A DNA stretch of 64,000 bases from Clostridiales bacterium DTU070 (GCA_001513105.1 LFSH01000062.1:33711-97710), one strand, 5' to 3'; shown: positions 50,632 through 61,258, counted from the stretch's first letter. A program made the numbers and translations. Notes: generated by a model not told the origin, from the letters alone.

Positions 50632-52384
50632 CGCCATTACCGGGCAGTAAACGTTCAGGGCTTACAGGATCAACAATTACTGTCTTGTAATTAACATATA
50701 CAACCATGCCGGGCTTGGCTCCGGACGGCTTTCTTACGTACTTTGCCCGGGTGTAGTCAACCTGGACTTTTGACGAGTTGCGAGCCTTGCTGAACCATGC
50801 TGCCAGAGTTGCGGCCTCAAGCAAGGTTTTTTCAGGGACGGGCCCGGGAACACGGACAATAACGTGCGAACCGGGTATATTTTTTGAATGAAGCCATAGG
50901 TCATCGGGTTTTGCAAATTTAAGCGAAAGCTCGTCATTCTGCCTGTTGTTACGACCAATCCAAATCTGATAGCCGTCCGATGATTTAAAGCTAAGGGGCG
51001 AGGATTTCCGGGGAATTCCCGGCCGCCTGTTTGATTTGTGTATATATCCCTGGTCCCTTAGCTCTTCACGTATTTCTTCAACTTCTTCAGCAGATTCGGC
51101 TTCCTCAAGGTTGAACAGCACATTTTCAAGATAGTCCAGTTCTCTTTTTGCGATTTTAAGCTGCTCGGTTGCATATGAGTATGCTGATTTCGCCTTGTTG
51201 TATTTCTTAAAATAACGCTGTGCGTTCTGCTGGGGGGTCAGGTTCTCATCAAGCTCAATCTCAACATAGGTTTCCTCAGGCTCGTAATAATTCAACAGTC
51301 TGCAACGGGTCATTCCTTTTCTGAGCATGTGGATGTTTGCGGTTATTAATTCCCCGAACAGCCTTAATTCTTCCATATTTGAATTCTCATCAACGGTTGA
51401 AACGTGGATATTGATTTTCTTCTCGCACCGTTCGATATTCTGTTTGACAATCTTTATCAAATCATTGCTTTTTGACCTGATATGCTCCTTTATCGCACTG
51501 TATCTGAAAAAATTGTCTATAGCCCCGCTTATACTGTCGTATTCCTGGAAGGCGCCGTACTGGGTCAGCAAAACAGCGTGAAAGTCCACTGCTTTTTCCA
51601 GGTTGCTGTCAATAACGACAGAAGGAGTGTATTTTTTGCTTTCGACGGAGCATGCCAGATCCTTCAGAACAACTGCCAGAGCCATAAGTTTTTCCTGTTC
51701 GGTGTCCTTAGCGGGAAGGTCGGGGTCAATCCCGGCCCTGTAGCAGACTTCACGGCACAGAAGCGGGCTGAATCCCTTAATTTTATTCAGCAGAATCCTG
51801 GATACCGGGCCTGGTTCGTTTACGATGGACCGGATAAAATCATCATAGTCCAGTTCCGAAGGAACTGTTTTATCCTGGGCAGGGGGAAGTATATATGTCC
51901 TTGCCGGCATTATTTCCCTGATACGGTTTATATCCTGGTCCACATGCTTTATCGCATCAATTATCTTACCGCTGCTGTTGACTAAAATAATATTGCTGTG
52001 GCGTCCCATTACTTCAATTGCAAGTTTTTTCGTGCTTTTATCGCCAAGTTCATCCGACGATTCCACGTACAGGTTGATAATTCTTTCATAGCCCGGGCAT
52101 TCAACACCGGAAACGATTCCGCCAAGCAGGTGTTTTCTAAGCAGCATGCAGAACATCGGCGGAGAAGATGGGTTTTCCAAATCCAGCTCTGTAAGATGTA
52201 TTCTTGCTGAATTGGCGCTGCAGTTCATAAGCAGTTTATAGTTATTGTTATCGGAACGAATGTGTAATACCAGGGTATACTTTTCGGGCTGGTATATTTT
52301 GAAAATACGGCCGCCGCTTATTTTCTCATTGAGTTCGTCTGCCACGGCTTTTGCCACTACTCCGTCAAAAGGCATTTGCTTCAC
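50624..52384 (-). CDS. rqcH: Rqc2 homolog RqcH (NFACT family)
   Basis: MPFDGVVAKAVADELN, NFACT-R domain GYQIWIGRNNRQNDELSLKFAKPDDLWLHSKNIPGSHVIVR. Confidence 0.93.
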   Translation of the reverse strand: MKQMPFDGVVAKAVADELNEKISGGRIFKIYQPEKYTLVLHIRSDNNNYKLLMNCSANSARIHLTELDLENPSSPPMFCMLLRKHLLGGIVSGVECPGYERIINLYVESSDELGDKSTKKLAIEVMGRHSNIILVNSSGKIIDAIKHVDQDINRIREIMPARTYILPPAQDKTVPSELDYDDFIRSIVNEPGPVSRILLNKIKGFSPLLCREVCYRAGIDPDLPAKDTEQEKLMALAVVLKDLACSVESKKYTPSVVIDSNLEKAVDFHAVLLTQYGAFQEYDSISGAIDNFFRYSAIKEHIRSKSNDLIKIVKQNIERCEKKINIHVSTVDENSNMEELRLFGELITANIHMLRKGMTRCRLLNYYEPEETYVEIELDENLTPQQNAQRYFKKYNKAKSAYSYATEQLKIAKRELDYLENVLFNLEEAESAEEVEEIREELRDQGYIHKSNRRPGIPRKSSPLSFKSSDGYQIWIGRNNRQNDELSLKFAKPDDLWLHSKNIPGSHVIVRVPGPVPEKTLLEAATLAAWFSKARNSSKVQVDYTRAKYVRKPSGAKPGMVVYVNYKTVIVDPVSPERLLPGNGVS

Positions 52385-52500
52385 TCCGTTTCAAAAGCAT
52401 ATCAAAGATGTTTTGATTACGTTATATTTTAACATACATCGTGCATCAGCGGAACGATAAACGGCACATGGGGGAAATATTACAATTTTGTTAATATAAT

Positions 52501-52529
52501 TTTACAAAATAAATAAACTGTGTTATAAT
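52501..52529 (+). promoter_or_regulatory. sigma-A promoter of small ORF
   Basis: TTTACA - 17 nt - TATAAT. Confidence 0.7.
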
Positions 52530-52619
52530 TCATTCTCAGAAAAGAGGAAAAAAATAGAAAGAGTTTGGCAGAATGCCGGATCTTATGATTTAATCTCCGT
52601 TCTGAAAGGGGTAATCACT

Positions 52620-52712
52620 ATGCTGTTGAAGAAAAGATCGGTGGTCGTTAGTGTCTTGATTATATCAGTACTGTTATTCCTGCTTATGAACATTACCGCA
52701 ATATTAAGATAG
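52620..52712 (+). CDS. 30-aa hydrophobic peptide MLLKKRSVVVSVLIISVLLFLLMNITAILR
   Basis: ATG preceded by GAAAGGGG at good spacing; basic N-terminus then a single TM-like stretch; own promoter and terminator; not in the supplied ORF track because it is short. Confidence 0.6.
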   Translation: MLLKKRSVVVSVLIISVLLFLLMNITAILR

Positions 52713-52721
52713 CCTCAACGG

Positions 52722-52744
52722 GAAAGGAGCTTCGGCTCCTTTTC
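52722..52744 (+). terminator. UUCG-tetraloop intrinsic terminator
   Basis: AAAGGAGC-TTCG-GCTCCTTTT. Confidence 0.8.
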
Positions 52745-52890
52745 TGCTGCATGCCCTGAACCGGGAAACCCGCTTAATTTCAGTCCGGTAATAATTTGAA
52801 ACAATTGATATTATTTTTTCATCATGGTATATTTATATTGATTACGGCCGATTTTATCCTGAATGAAGCAGTACGGTCATGGAGGTAATT

Positions 52891-53697
52891 ATGTCGAGGG
52901 AAAGCTCAAGTACTGATAAAATACCCCTTATAATGATGGTTTTTCTGCTTGCTGCGTTAATACTTCTTGATTATTTTCTGAAATGGGGTTTCAACTGGGT
53001 TGATTATACAATTATCGGTGTTGTGTTTTTAAGCGCTTTCATAGGCTACATAAGAGGGCTTATTAAAGCTGTATTCAGTCTGGCCGGATATATTATAGCC
53101 GTTATATGTGCAGTGCTGTTTTCAGAACCCGTGGCTCTTTTCATTATGGAAAAAACGCAGATAAGGGAAAGTGTTGCAAAAGCTCTGGAAAATGCCTATT
53201 CTAATTTTACCGTTCCTGCATTTAACCAGGCAGTTGATTTCACGGTAATTGAAAGCAGTAACCAGCTGTTTGAGAAATTCCCCGTGCTGCAGGAGTTTCT
53301 TAATGATAATATGATGTTCGGACAGCTATTTAACATGGTTAATCCATTGGAAGCCGGTGCCAAAGTTTTAAGCGACGCAATTACATCAATTGCAGATCTG
53401 CTTGTTTTTTCGGTGCTTAAGGTTGTATCGATCATTATTGTGTTTTTTATAGTTAAAATAATAGTTACCATTGTCGGTTCGATCGTTAACACGCTGATTT
53501 CGCAGAGCGATATCCTGAGCACAACGAATAAAACCATAGGACTGGCCCTGGGGGCAGTTGTCGGCTGCCTTGTTGTTTTTGTGGCCGTATCATACATAAT
53601 TCCGTTCATAGGCTCGATAAACATTCTGAATATCCCCAGGGAGTATGGTGAATCGGTTATAATAAGCTACTTTTTTGCAGCACCGAAAATCTTGTGA
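52891..53697 (+). CDS. CvpA family membrane protein
   Basis: WVDYTIIGVVFLSAFIGYIRGLIKAVFSLAGYIIAVICAVLFSEPV. Confidence 0.85.
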   Translation: MSRESSSTDKIPLIMMVFLLAALILLDYFLKWGFNWVDYTIIGVVFLSAFIGYIRGLIKAVFSLAGYIIAVICAVLFSEPVALFIMEKTQIRESVAKALENAYSNFTVPAFNQAVDFTVIESSNQLFEKFPVLQEFLNDNMMFGQLFNMVNPLEAGAKVLSDAITSIADLLVFSVLKVVSIIIVFFIVKIIVTIVGSIVNTLISQSDILSTTNKTIGLALGAVVGCLVVFVAVSYIIPFIGSINILNIPREYGESVIISYFFAAPKIL

Positions 53698-53805
53698 GGA
53701 CCATTACGGGATGCTGCCTTAACCTGGGGAAACCGTTTTCTTCAGAAGTTTTATAAAGCATTTCGTTCCTCTGATAAAATTTATTACGTTGACTGATGCC
53801 GTTCA

Positions 53806-53834
53806 AACCTGCATATTATATGCAGGTTTTTTTG
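53806..53834 (+). terminator. intrinsic terminator
   Basis: AACCTGCATATTATATGCAGGTTTTTTTG. Confidence 0.8.
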
Positions 53835-53945
53835 TCATACTTTTGAAACAGTAATATACTTCATTTATGCCTTGACTTTACCGATAAAAAATATAGAAAT
53901 CTGCAAACCAAACGGTGTTTGAAACGGGTGATTGGGTTGGTTGTT

Positions 53946-55898
53946 ATGAAGAAATCAAAAGTAGGATTAATTTTTCTGATTATTGCAGTTGTTGCAGTGT
54001 CATTGGTTCCTGTAAATACCCTTGCTGATAACGGAAAAGTGAGGCATATGCTTGTACGGGTTTTTTCAGCGGATGTTTACAGCAATACGATACGGGCTGA
54101 AACTATCCTTGATTTGCCGTATCATGACACGGCGCTTATTGACCGGGAGAAACTGTATGGATTTGAAACTTCAGGAAAATTTGAAGTTTACAGTGTCAGC
54201 GGAGACAGCCTGATATATATTGATTCCGTCAGGAGGGCATTGAGTGATGTTAAGCCCGAGACTTACATGGTTGTTACTGTTGAGAATAATGTTGTAACAA
54301 GGATGACAGGCATAAACAGTGTTATGCTCCAGAAAAGCGGTATTTTCAGCGGAATCCTTGAAGAGAACAACCCTGATTTGGGGTATATAACGCTTTACTT
54401 CCCCGATGGTTCGGGAACATCACCGGGACTGAAAGGTGCTCTTTCATATTACCGGACCTATTCATACCTTCGTGTTGAGGATGTTTTGATATATAAAAAC
54501 GGAAGAACTGCAGGTATTGAGGAATTAAACCCCGGTGACAGCGTTTTCATAAAACTTGATAATGACGGAAACATAGAAAAAATAAGCGGCACCGACAATT
54601 TCTATCCCGTATACGGAAAGGTGAGGACAAAAGGGAACTGGGTACTCCAGGTTGAAAGAAACGACGGTTTTACCGTTCTGTATCGTGTTACACCCGGTAC
54701 ACCGGTTTTTAAAGATAAAAGGATTGCTTCATGGAATGATATAAAGGCAGGAGACGAAGTACGTATTTTGCTTCAGACAAGCGGAAACCAGACAATCATC
54801 GGCGAGATTACGGTAAAAAGCGAAGAGGTTGAGGTGGATGCGGTATACAGGGCGGATTTTTCCTATTACGACAGGCTGACCAACAGCATTATTGTTTCAA
54901 ATATGGTACAGTTCAGGGACGGAACCTGGAACAGGACAAGCCTGCCGATTATCAGGAAACTGGATATAAACAGCAGCTATGTTCCCGATATTCCCAAAGG
55001 TGTAAAAGGAACTGTATATATTGCCACGGGCAAAAATATTACCGGCAGGGATTCTGTTGTCTGGCTTTCCTTTGACAGTAACGGCCTCAGGACAGAAATA
55101 ACGGGTGATACGGTTATCAGTGCCGATCCCGGTGGCAGCAGGCTGACGCTGATGAATAGGAATATTCCTGTTACATACGATGACACGTCGATTATAGTTA
55201 AAAAGGGAAGGCTGCTCTCTCCGGGACAGGTTAAAAGCAGGGATGAGGCGTATTTTGTCACAAGCAGCCAGACCGACGGGACTGTCAGGGCTAATGTCAT
55301 ATGGATACGCGAGCCGCTTGATGATACAGGTTTGACCCTGATTCGTGGAAGAATATCACAAATCGATTTGTTCAGCAGTATGACCCTTGAATCATTCTCT
55401 GAATTCAGTGAACCTGACTGGGAGTTTTATAATGTTCAGAAGACATTGACGATAGACCCTTCAGTAACACGAGTATTTGATGACGGAGGAAGGACAGACC
55501 TGGAACTGTTTGATGACACCGGCACAGAAAGTTTCAAAAAACGGACCGTCTATGTTCTTACACAGGACGGAAAAGCCCTGCTTGTGAGCACTGCTCCGTT
55601 CGGTGATGTTGTTTACAGGGGAAGAATCTATGACCTTCCCGGAGTTCAGAAGGATTCCTTCAATCACGTGGTTGTTCCCGCTTCATCAGTGATTATTAAG
55701 GAAGGTATCCGGTATGACGGGCAATTGACGAAATGGGTTGATGTACCCGAAGCACAGTTTTCATTCCTGCCGAACACAGTTTTTATCAGGAACGGAAAAA
55801 TTGCCGACCCGTCCATGCTGGAAGCAGGGGACAGGATAACGGTAATAAAGTCGGAAAACGGAGACAACGCCTTTGTAGTAATGGCTGAATCATATTAA
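53946..55898 (+). CDS. large secreted protein of unknown function (repeated small beta-domain pattern)
   Basis: Signal peptide MKKSKVGLIFLIIAVVAVSLVPVNTLA; recurrent 'L.PGDSVFIKLDNDGNIEKI / IKAGDEVRILL / LEAGDRITVIKSENG' motifs. Confidence 0.75.
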   Translation: MKKSKVGLIFLIIAVVAVSLVPVNTLADNGKVRHMLVRVFSADVYSNTIRAETILDLPYHDTALIDREKLYGFETSGKFEVYSVSGDSLIYIDSVRRALSDVKPETYMVVTVENNVVTRMTGINSVMLQKSGIFSGILEENNPDLGYITLYFPDGSGTSPGLKGALSYYRTYSYLRVEDVLIYKNGRTAGIEELNPGDSVFIKLDNDGNIEKISGTDNFYPVYGKVRTKGNWVLQVERNDGFTVLYRVTPGTPVFKDKRIASWNDIKAGDEVRILLQTSGNQTIIGEITVKSEEVEVDAVYRADFSYYDRLTNSIIVSNMVQFRDGTWNRTSLPIIRKLDINSSYVPDIPKGVKGTVYIATGKNITGRDSVVWLSFDSNGLRTEITGDTVISADPGGSRLTLMNRNIPVTYDDTSIIVKKGRLLSPGQVKSRDEAYFVTSSQTDGTVRANVIWIREPLDDTGLTLIRGRISQIDLFSSMTLESFSEFSEPDWEFYNVQKTLTIDPSVTRVFDDGGRTDLELFDDTGTESFKKRTVYVLTQDGKALLVSTAPFGDVVYRGRIYDLPGVQKDSFNHVVVPASSVIIKEGIRYDGQLTKWVDVPEAQFSFLPNTVFIRNGKIADPSMLEAGDRITVIKSENGDNAFVVMAESY

Positions 55899-55922
55899 TA
55901 TTCTGGAAAACGGGGGATTGTA

Positions 55923-57458
55923 ATGAAAACAGGAATTAAAACCGCAAAACTCATATCGATACTGCTTCTTGTAATAATGCTGGCAGAACCGGCAGCCTCT
56001 TTTGCATATACGGGTTCAATGGGATTTGAAGGCGGGATTTCTGCGGCTGATCCTTTTGAAAACAATACGTATTTTTATCGCGAGGTCTGCTTTTTGACAG
56101 GAACCCCTGTTATTCTTGAAGGTACGTTGACAGTCAAGAAAAACATCAAGAATGAAAAAGTTACAACAACGTACCGGTACAGCCTTGAAAATCCCGGGTA
56201 TCAAGCCACGATAACACGGGTTATAGAAATGGAGACAACCACCGAAACTGCAGAAAACGGGCAGACGATTGAAAAGAGCAGAATTTCAAAAAGACCGACA
56301 GAAGTTATAAAAATCGGAAACATGACATTTACTTTGACGGAATATGAGTTTACCCGTTCGGGCATTACCGATCCCCAGCCTGCGGTATATTATAATGTCG
56401 GAGAATACACGCTTAAAAAGAAATACAGGATAAATGCCGGTGACGGGTATATCACGGTTAACATGACCGGAAACCAGTATGGATATGATCAGCACTGGAG
56501 CTCTGCAAAGTCCGGCAATGTCATTGTTACTGTTTTTGCAGAGCCGGTGATAAACGGAAAAGTTGTTGAATGGGGCGGAACAGCCGATATTTTTGTTTCC
56601 AGCGTGGCCAAAAAGGGATTTGAATACCTTGAAAATGAGCCTTACCAGATTAGTTTCGAAGGCGGATATGTTGAGAAGGACTATGAAGAAAGCGTTCTGC
56701 AATATGACGCGCAGCTTCCCGAATTTGACAAGGACGGAAAACCTACCGGAGTAATAAGGACTTACAGCGAGAGAGTGGGCATTGAAACCCAGCCCGTGTT
56801 TACAAGGTTAATGGTACCGGACTTAAAACACCTGAGAGGACATTGGGCCGAGGAACCTGTGAAAATCCTGTACAGCCTTGGTGTAATACCCGGTACCGGA
56901 GAAGATTTCAACCCTGCTAAATATATATCAAGGCGGGATTTTACCGTAATGGTGGTCAGAGCGGTTAAGGACATACCGGAAGATCCGGATATAGTCAAAA
57001 GGACAAAGGCAGTCAGCAGAACGACAAGGCAGAAAACCCCGGAAATATCGCCTTTCCTGGATGTTAAAACCGATGATCCCTTTTACGGGGAAATCAAGAC
57101 CGCGAACAGCCGTGGTATCATTCAGGGGACAGGCAACTCATATTTCTCTCCGAACCAGCGTATAACTAATGCAGAAGCCGTTACAATGCTGATTCGTGCT
57201 CTTGGACTTGAAGGACTTGCCTCATACCCGTATGCGGTAACACCGTTTATTGATAATGATGATATTCCCGCCTATGCAAGGAATTCAGTTGCAGCAGCTT
57301 ATCGTATCGGGCTTATAAGCGGGGACAGCAGGGGTTATTTCCATCCGAACAAATACCTGACTTATGAAGATGCCTCGGTTCTTTTGTATGAACTGATAAA
57401 ATACATGGGAGAAGAACTGGTGAAAGACTATCGTGAAAGACCATTAAGCTATCTATAG
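55923..57458 (+). CDS. SLH-domain surface protein
   Basis: Signal peptide; C-terminal SLH repeats (HWAEEPVKILYSLGVIPGTGEDFNPAKYISRRDFTVMVVRA; ...YFSPNQRITNAEAVTMLIRAL; ...YFHPNKYLTYEDASVLLYEL). Confidence 0.88.
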   Translation: MKTGIKTAKLISILLLVIMLAEPAASFAYTGSMGFEGGISAADPFENNTYFYREVCFLTGTPVILEGTLTVKKNIKNEKVTTTYRYSLENPGYQATITRVIEMETTTETAENGQTIEKSRISKRPTEVIKIGNMTFTLTEYEFTRSGITDPQPAVYYNVGEYTLKKKYRINAGDGYITVNMTGNQYGYDQHWSSAKSGNVIVTVFAEPVINGKVVEWGGTADIFVSSVAKKGFEYLENEPYQISFEGGYVEKDYEESVLQYDAQLPEFDKDGKPTGVIRTYSERVGIETQPVFTRLMVPDLKHLRGHWAEEPVKILYSLGVIPGTGEDFNPAKYISRRDFTVMVVRAVKDIPEDPDIVKRTKAVSRTTRQKTPEISPFLDVKTDDPFYGEIKTANSRGIIQGTGNSYFSPNQRITNAEAVTMLIRALGLEGLASYPYAVTPFIDNDDIPAYARNSVAAAYRIGLISGDSRGYFHPNKYLTYEDASVLLYELIKYMGEELVKDYRERPLSYL

Positions 57459-57550
57459 GATGGTTGCATCAATAAAATAACAATGATAAAATTGAGTGAA
57501 GGAAAGAATAAGGTAGAAAAAAGCAGAAAATACAGAAAGCAGGGTTTAGT

Positions 57551-59038
57551 ATGTCGGGAAATAAAAGGTTTTGTTCGGTATTGTTGTCATTTTTCTTAAT
57601 TTTTTCGGCAGCATTTACAGCGCCTGTTTATGCAAATGACGGGTATTCGGACTATATTGACAGCGTTATAAAAATGGCCAAGGATCGTTACTACAGGGAC
57701 ATATCCGAGGAAGAGCTGCTTGAGGGTGCATTGAGGGGTATATTTGACTCAATGGATGATTATACGGTCTACTACAGCCAGGATGAGGCTGAAAGTTTTT
57801 TCACTTCAATAGAGGGGAATTACCAAGGTATTGGCGTGGAAATAATGGAAGTACCCGAAGGAGCAATTGTTACCCGGGTATTCAGCGATTCCCCGGCTGA
57901 AGGAGCCGGTATTCTGCCCGATGACATAATAGTAAAGGTTGACGGTGTGGACGTAAAAGGGCTGACTGTGCAGGATATAGCAAACCTTGTAAGAGGCGAG
58001 AAGGGTTCCTACGTGGAAATTGGAATCATGAGAAATTATTCTTCGGAAATCCTGTATTTCAGCGTGGAACGAAATGTTGTAAATATAAGCCCTGTTACGT
58101 GGGAAATATATGGTAATGCAATGTATATAAAACTTGAACAATTCAGCAGCAACAGCGCCCACTTTTTTGAACAGGCTTTGAAGGAAGCTGACAATAACGG
58201 TATTAATAAAATTATTCTCGATTTGCGCAACAATCCCGGAGGCGAAGTCGGACAGGCGGTCAGTATTGCCAGGATGCTTGTTCGAAAGGGCATTATCACA
58301 ACTCTTGATTTTAAATCCGAGGAAATGAATGACACGGTTTACCGGTCCTACCTTGTGAAGCCTAAGTATGTAACAGCTGTGCTTGTAAACGGTAATACCG
58401 CAAGCGCATCTGAAATCCTTGCAAGCGCGATTCAGGATTCACGGGACGGCGTTCTGGTGGGAACAAAAACCTATGGCAAAGGTGTTTTCCAGAACATGTA
58501 CCCTATACTTAAGCCCGAGGCATATAAAAAGTACAGGGAATTGTACGGCGAGAGTATTGTAGACGGTTATGAATGGATGAACAAGCACGATGTCCAGATT
58601 TACCAGGAAGATATATTAGGCTGGACGAAAATAACTACGGGACATTACCTGACCAGGAACGGGAAAATGATTGACGGAACAGGCCTGTTCCCGGATTTCC
58701 CGGTTGAGGATTATGAGGTTGTCAATGATGTTGACGTTAACAGTATAAAAAGACTTGACTCTTCATCCACTGTTGAACTGAACGGTGTTGGCAATGATGT
58801 TTATAATGCTGAAAAGATTTTAAGGATTAAGGGATATGAAATTGACGAACCTGATAATATTCTTGATGCAAAAACAGCGGATGCACTGAAAAAATACCAG
58901 GCCGAAAAGAAAATAAAGGTAACAGGCGTATTGGATGATACTACAAAAGAGAAACTGAACGAAGACATCTACGAGCTTCGTATTGCTATAGACAAGCCTT
59001 TTGCAAAGGCAGTTGAGCTTTTGGGTTTGCTGGATTAA
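57551..59038 (+). CDS. S41 family C-terminal processing peptidase with PDZ and peptidoglycan-binding domain
   Basis: GVEIMEVPEGAIVTRVFSDSPAEGAGI, LDLRNNPGGEVGQAVSIARML, NGNTASASEILASAIQD; C-terminal YNAEKILRIKGYEIDEPDNILDAKTADALKKYQ. Confidence 0.93.
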   Translation: MSGNKRFCSVLLSFFLIFSAAFTAPVYANDGYSDYIDSVIKMAKDRYYRDISEEELLEGALRGIFDSMDDYTVYYSQDEAESFFTSIEGNYQGIGVEIMEVPEGAIVTRVFSDSPAEGAGILPDDIIVKVDGVDVKGLTVQDIANLVRGEKGSYVEIGIMRNYSSEILYFSVERNVVNISPVTWEIYGNAMYIKLEQFSSNSAHFFEQALKEADNNGINKIILDLRNNPGGEVGQAVSIARMLVRKGIITTLDFKSEEMNDTVYRSYLVKPKYVTAVLVNGNTASASEILASAIQDSRDGVLVGTKTYGKGVFQNMYPILKPEAYKKYRELYGESIVDGYEWMNKHDVQIYQEDILGWTKITTGHYLTRNGKMIDGTGLFPDFPVEDYEVVNDVDVNSIKRLDSSSTVELNGVGNDVYNAEKILRIKGYEIDEPDNILDAKTADALKKYQAEKKIKVTGVLDDTTKEKLNEDIYELRIAIDKPFAKAVELLGLLD

Positions 59039-59103
59039 TTCCAACAGAACGCTCTATGCATATTGAACTGACGAAGTAAAAAAGCCGAGGTACAAATGAT
59101 AAA

Positions 59104-60261
59104 ATGGTAAACGAGAAAACTGTGAAACCAGGCAGGGTAGTACTTAAAATATTTATCCTGATTAGCTTAATACTTATTATATTCTTCGCGGTACTGGTTT
59201 CGATGAATGAGAACAACATCGAACTGAACTGGGATGCGCTGAATATCAATAACCTGATTGAGAAATTTAAGACTGAAACTGCGCAGCAAAGTACAGGCGC
59301 TTTCAGCCTTGGTGATCTTGATATTTCCCAAACAGCAGAATACCAGGGAAACCTGGTTGTACTCTCTGACTACGATATCCGCCTGCTTAGTCCGAACGGA
59401 GAAGAAGTGTGGTATTATACTCATGACGTAAGGCACCCCGTTCTTAATATAAACGGCAAATGGATACTTGTTTATGAAAACAACGGGAAGTCGTACATGG
59501 TTATAAAGGACGGGAAAGTGGTACTTGAGAGTAAACTGGATGAGGAAATCGCCTTTGGTGAAGTAACCGACAAGTACTTACTTTTTATAACCATAAGCAG
59601 CAATGGGTACAAAAGGACTGTAAACTTTATTGCTCCCGAAACGGGCATAAGTCTTGGTGCTCTGTATATTGACGATTATTATCCGTATTATGTGAAGAAT
59701 GTCAACAATAATTCAGGCTTTCTTCTTTATGGCCTTGGAATGAATTCAATTAACATATCAACAATAATCCGTATATATGAAAGCACCGGAAAAACAGCTC
59801 CTGTTGCCAGTGTTGAGGCTGAAGGGCTGTACCCTGTCATGAACTGCAGTAACAGTAATTTTATTTTTGCCGGGGAAAACAAGGTTTTGTACTATGACAG
59901 CAACCTGAATTTGACATGGTCGGATGAATATACCGACAGGATTACTGCGGTCGGGATGTTTGAAGATGACAATGCGGTTGTTGCCCTTAGCGGGGATACA
60001 ACAAAAATTGTATTCTATAATTCAGCAGGCAGGGAAATAAAAAGCATTGAAACCGAAAACAGTATACAGAGCATTGAGATTTATGAAAACACTGCAGCCG
60101 TGATATATGGTTCGAAGGTTCTTTTTTACGATTCCTCCGGAAGGCTTATTGATAATGCGTCCCTTCCGGGCATTAACCTTAATGTTCATTTTTTGAACAA
60201 TGAACGGGTTTTCCTTGTTTCAGAACATGAAGCTATTCTGTATAATATTTCCCGAAAGTAG
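59104..60261 (+). CDS. membrane-anchored DUF5711-like beta-propeller protein
   Basis: N-terminal TM, repeated WD-like/PQQ-like strands (LVVLSDYDIRLLSPNGEEVWYYTHDVRHPVLNINGKWILVYENNGKS). Confidence 0.7.
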   Translation: MVNEKTVKPGRVVLKIFILISLILIIFFAVLVSMNENNIELNWDALNINNLIEKFKTETAQQSTGAFSLGDLDISQTAEYQGNLVVLSDYDIRLLSPNGEEVWYYTHDVRHPVLNINGKWILVYENNGKSYMVIKDGKVVLESKLDEEIAFGEVTDKYLLFITISSNGYKRTVNFIAPETGISLGALYIDDYYPYYVKNVNNNSGFLLYGLGMNSINISTIIRIYESTGKTAPVASVEAEGLYPVMNCSNSNFIFAGENKVLYYDSNLNLTWSDEYTDRITAVGMFEDDNAVVALSGDTTKIVFYNSAGREIKSIETENSIQSIEIYENTAAVIYGSKVLFYDSSGRLIDNASLPGINLNVHFLNNERVFLVSEHEAILYNISRK

Positions 60262-60310
60262 AGCACTTGCAAAATAAAATTAATATATTATTATACTGAT
60301 GGGTGTTTGT

Positions 60311-61240
60311 ATGGTTTTGACTGTAACTCTTAATCCTGCTGTTGACAGAACTGTTTATGTTGAAGAACTGAAAACAGGTGAGCTTAACAGGGTAAAGGCT
60401 GTTAAAACAGATCCGGGAGGAAAGGGCATAAATGTGTCAAAAGCCCTGCATTCGTATGATGTGGAGCAAAAAGCAACGGGTATTCTTGCAGGAATGAACG
60501 GAAGATACCTTCTTTCGCTGCTTGAAAGCTACAGCTTCCCGAAGGAATTCCTGATGGTTTCGGGTGAAACAAGGGTCAACACGAAAATACTGGATATGAA
60601 AACAGGCCTTGTGACTGAAATAAACGAACAAGGACCGAAAGTTGCCGAGAACGATATTGAAGACTTCCTGAAACTAATGAAAGAAAACCTGAAAAAATGT
60701 GAGCTGCTGGTTCTGTCGGGTAGCCTTCCCGAAGGCGTTCGGCCTGATTTTTATGCACGATGTATTGAAATGGCATCGGAAATGAAAGTTCCTTCAGTTC
60801 TTGATGCTGACGGCGAGCCTTTCAGGCTTGGGTTAAAGGCTATGCCGTATGCAATAAAGCCAAACCTTTGTGAGTTTGAACGAATTACGGGCAGAACCTT
60901 TTCCGGCATCCGGGAAATCCGGGACGAGATAAGAAAAATGCATAAGGCCGGAATAGATCTTATACTTGTTTCTCTTGGCAAAGAAGGCTCGGTTTTAAGC
61001 TGGCGGAACAAAACATTTCATGCATTGCCTTTACCGGTTCAGGCAAGGTCAACGGTTGGTTCAGGAGATTCGATGGTGGCAGCACTTGCTTATTGCATTC
61101 TGAAAGACATAACTGCCGACAGGACTGCGAGAATCACCTCTGCTGCCGGCAGCCTGACCGCAGCCCTGAATGGTACGGAAATGTCTGAATGGAATAATAT
61201 TAAAGATGTTTATATGAATGTTCAGATTGAAGAGATTTGA
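60311..61240 (+). CDS. 1-phosphofructokinase/PfkB family hexose kinase
   Basis: MVLTVTLNPAVDRTVYVEEL, DPGGKGINVSKAL, STVGSGDSMVAALAY. Confidence 0.9.
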   Translation: MVLTVTLNPAVDRTVYVEELKTGELNRVKAVKTDPGGKGINVSKALHSYDVEQKATGILAGMNGRYLLSLLESYSFPKEFLMVSGETRVNTKILDMKTGLVTEINEQGPKVAENDIEDFLKLMKENLKKCELLVLSGSLPEGVRPDFYARCIEMASEMKVPSVLDADGEPFRLGLKAMPYAIKPNLCEFERITGRTFSGIREIRDEIRKMHKAGIDLILVSLGKEGSVLSWRNKTFHALPLPVQARSTVGSGDSMVAALAYCILKDITADRTARITSAAGSLTAALNGTEMSEWNNIKDVYMNVQIEEI

Positions 61241-61258
61241 AAACAGGAGTTGAGTCAT

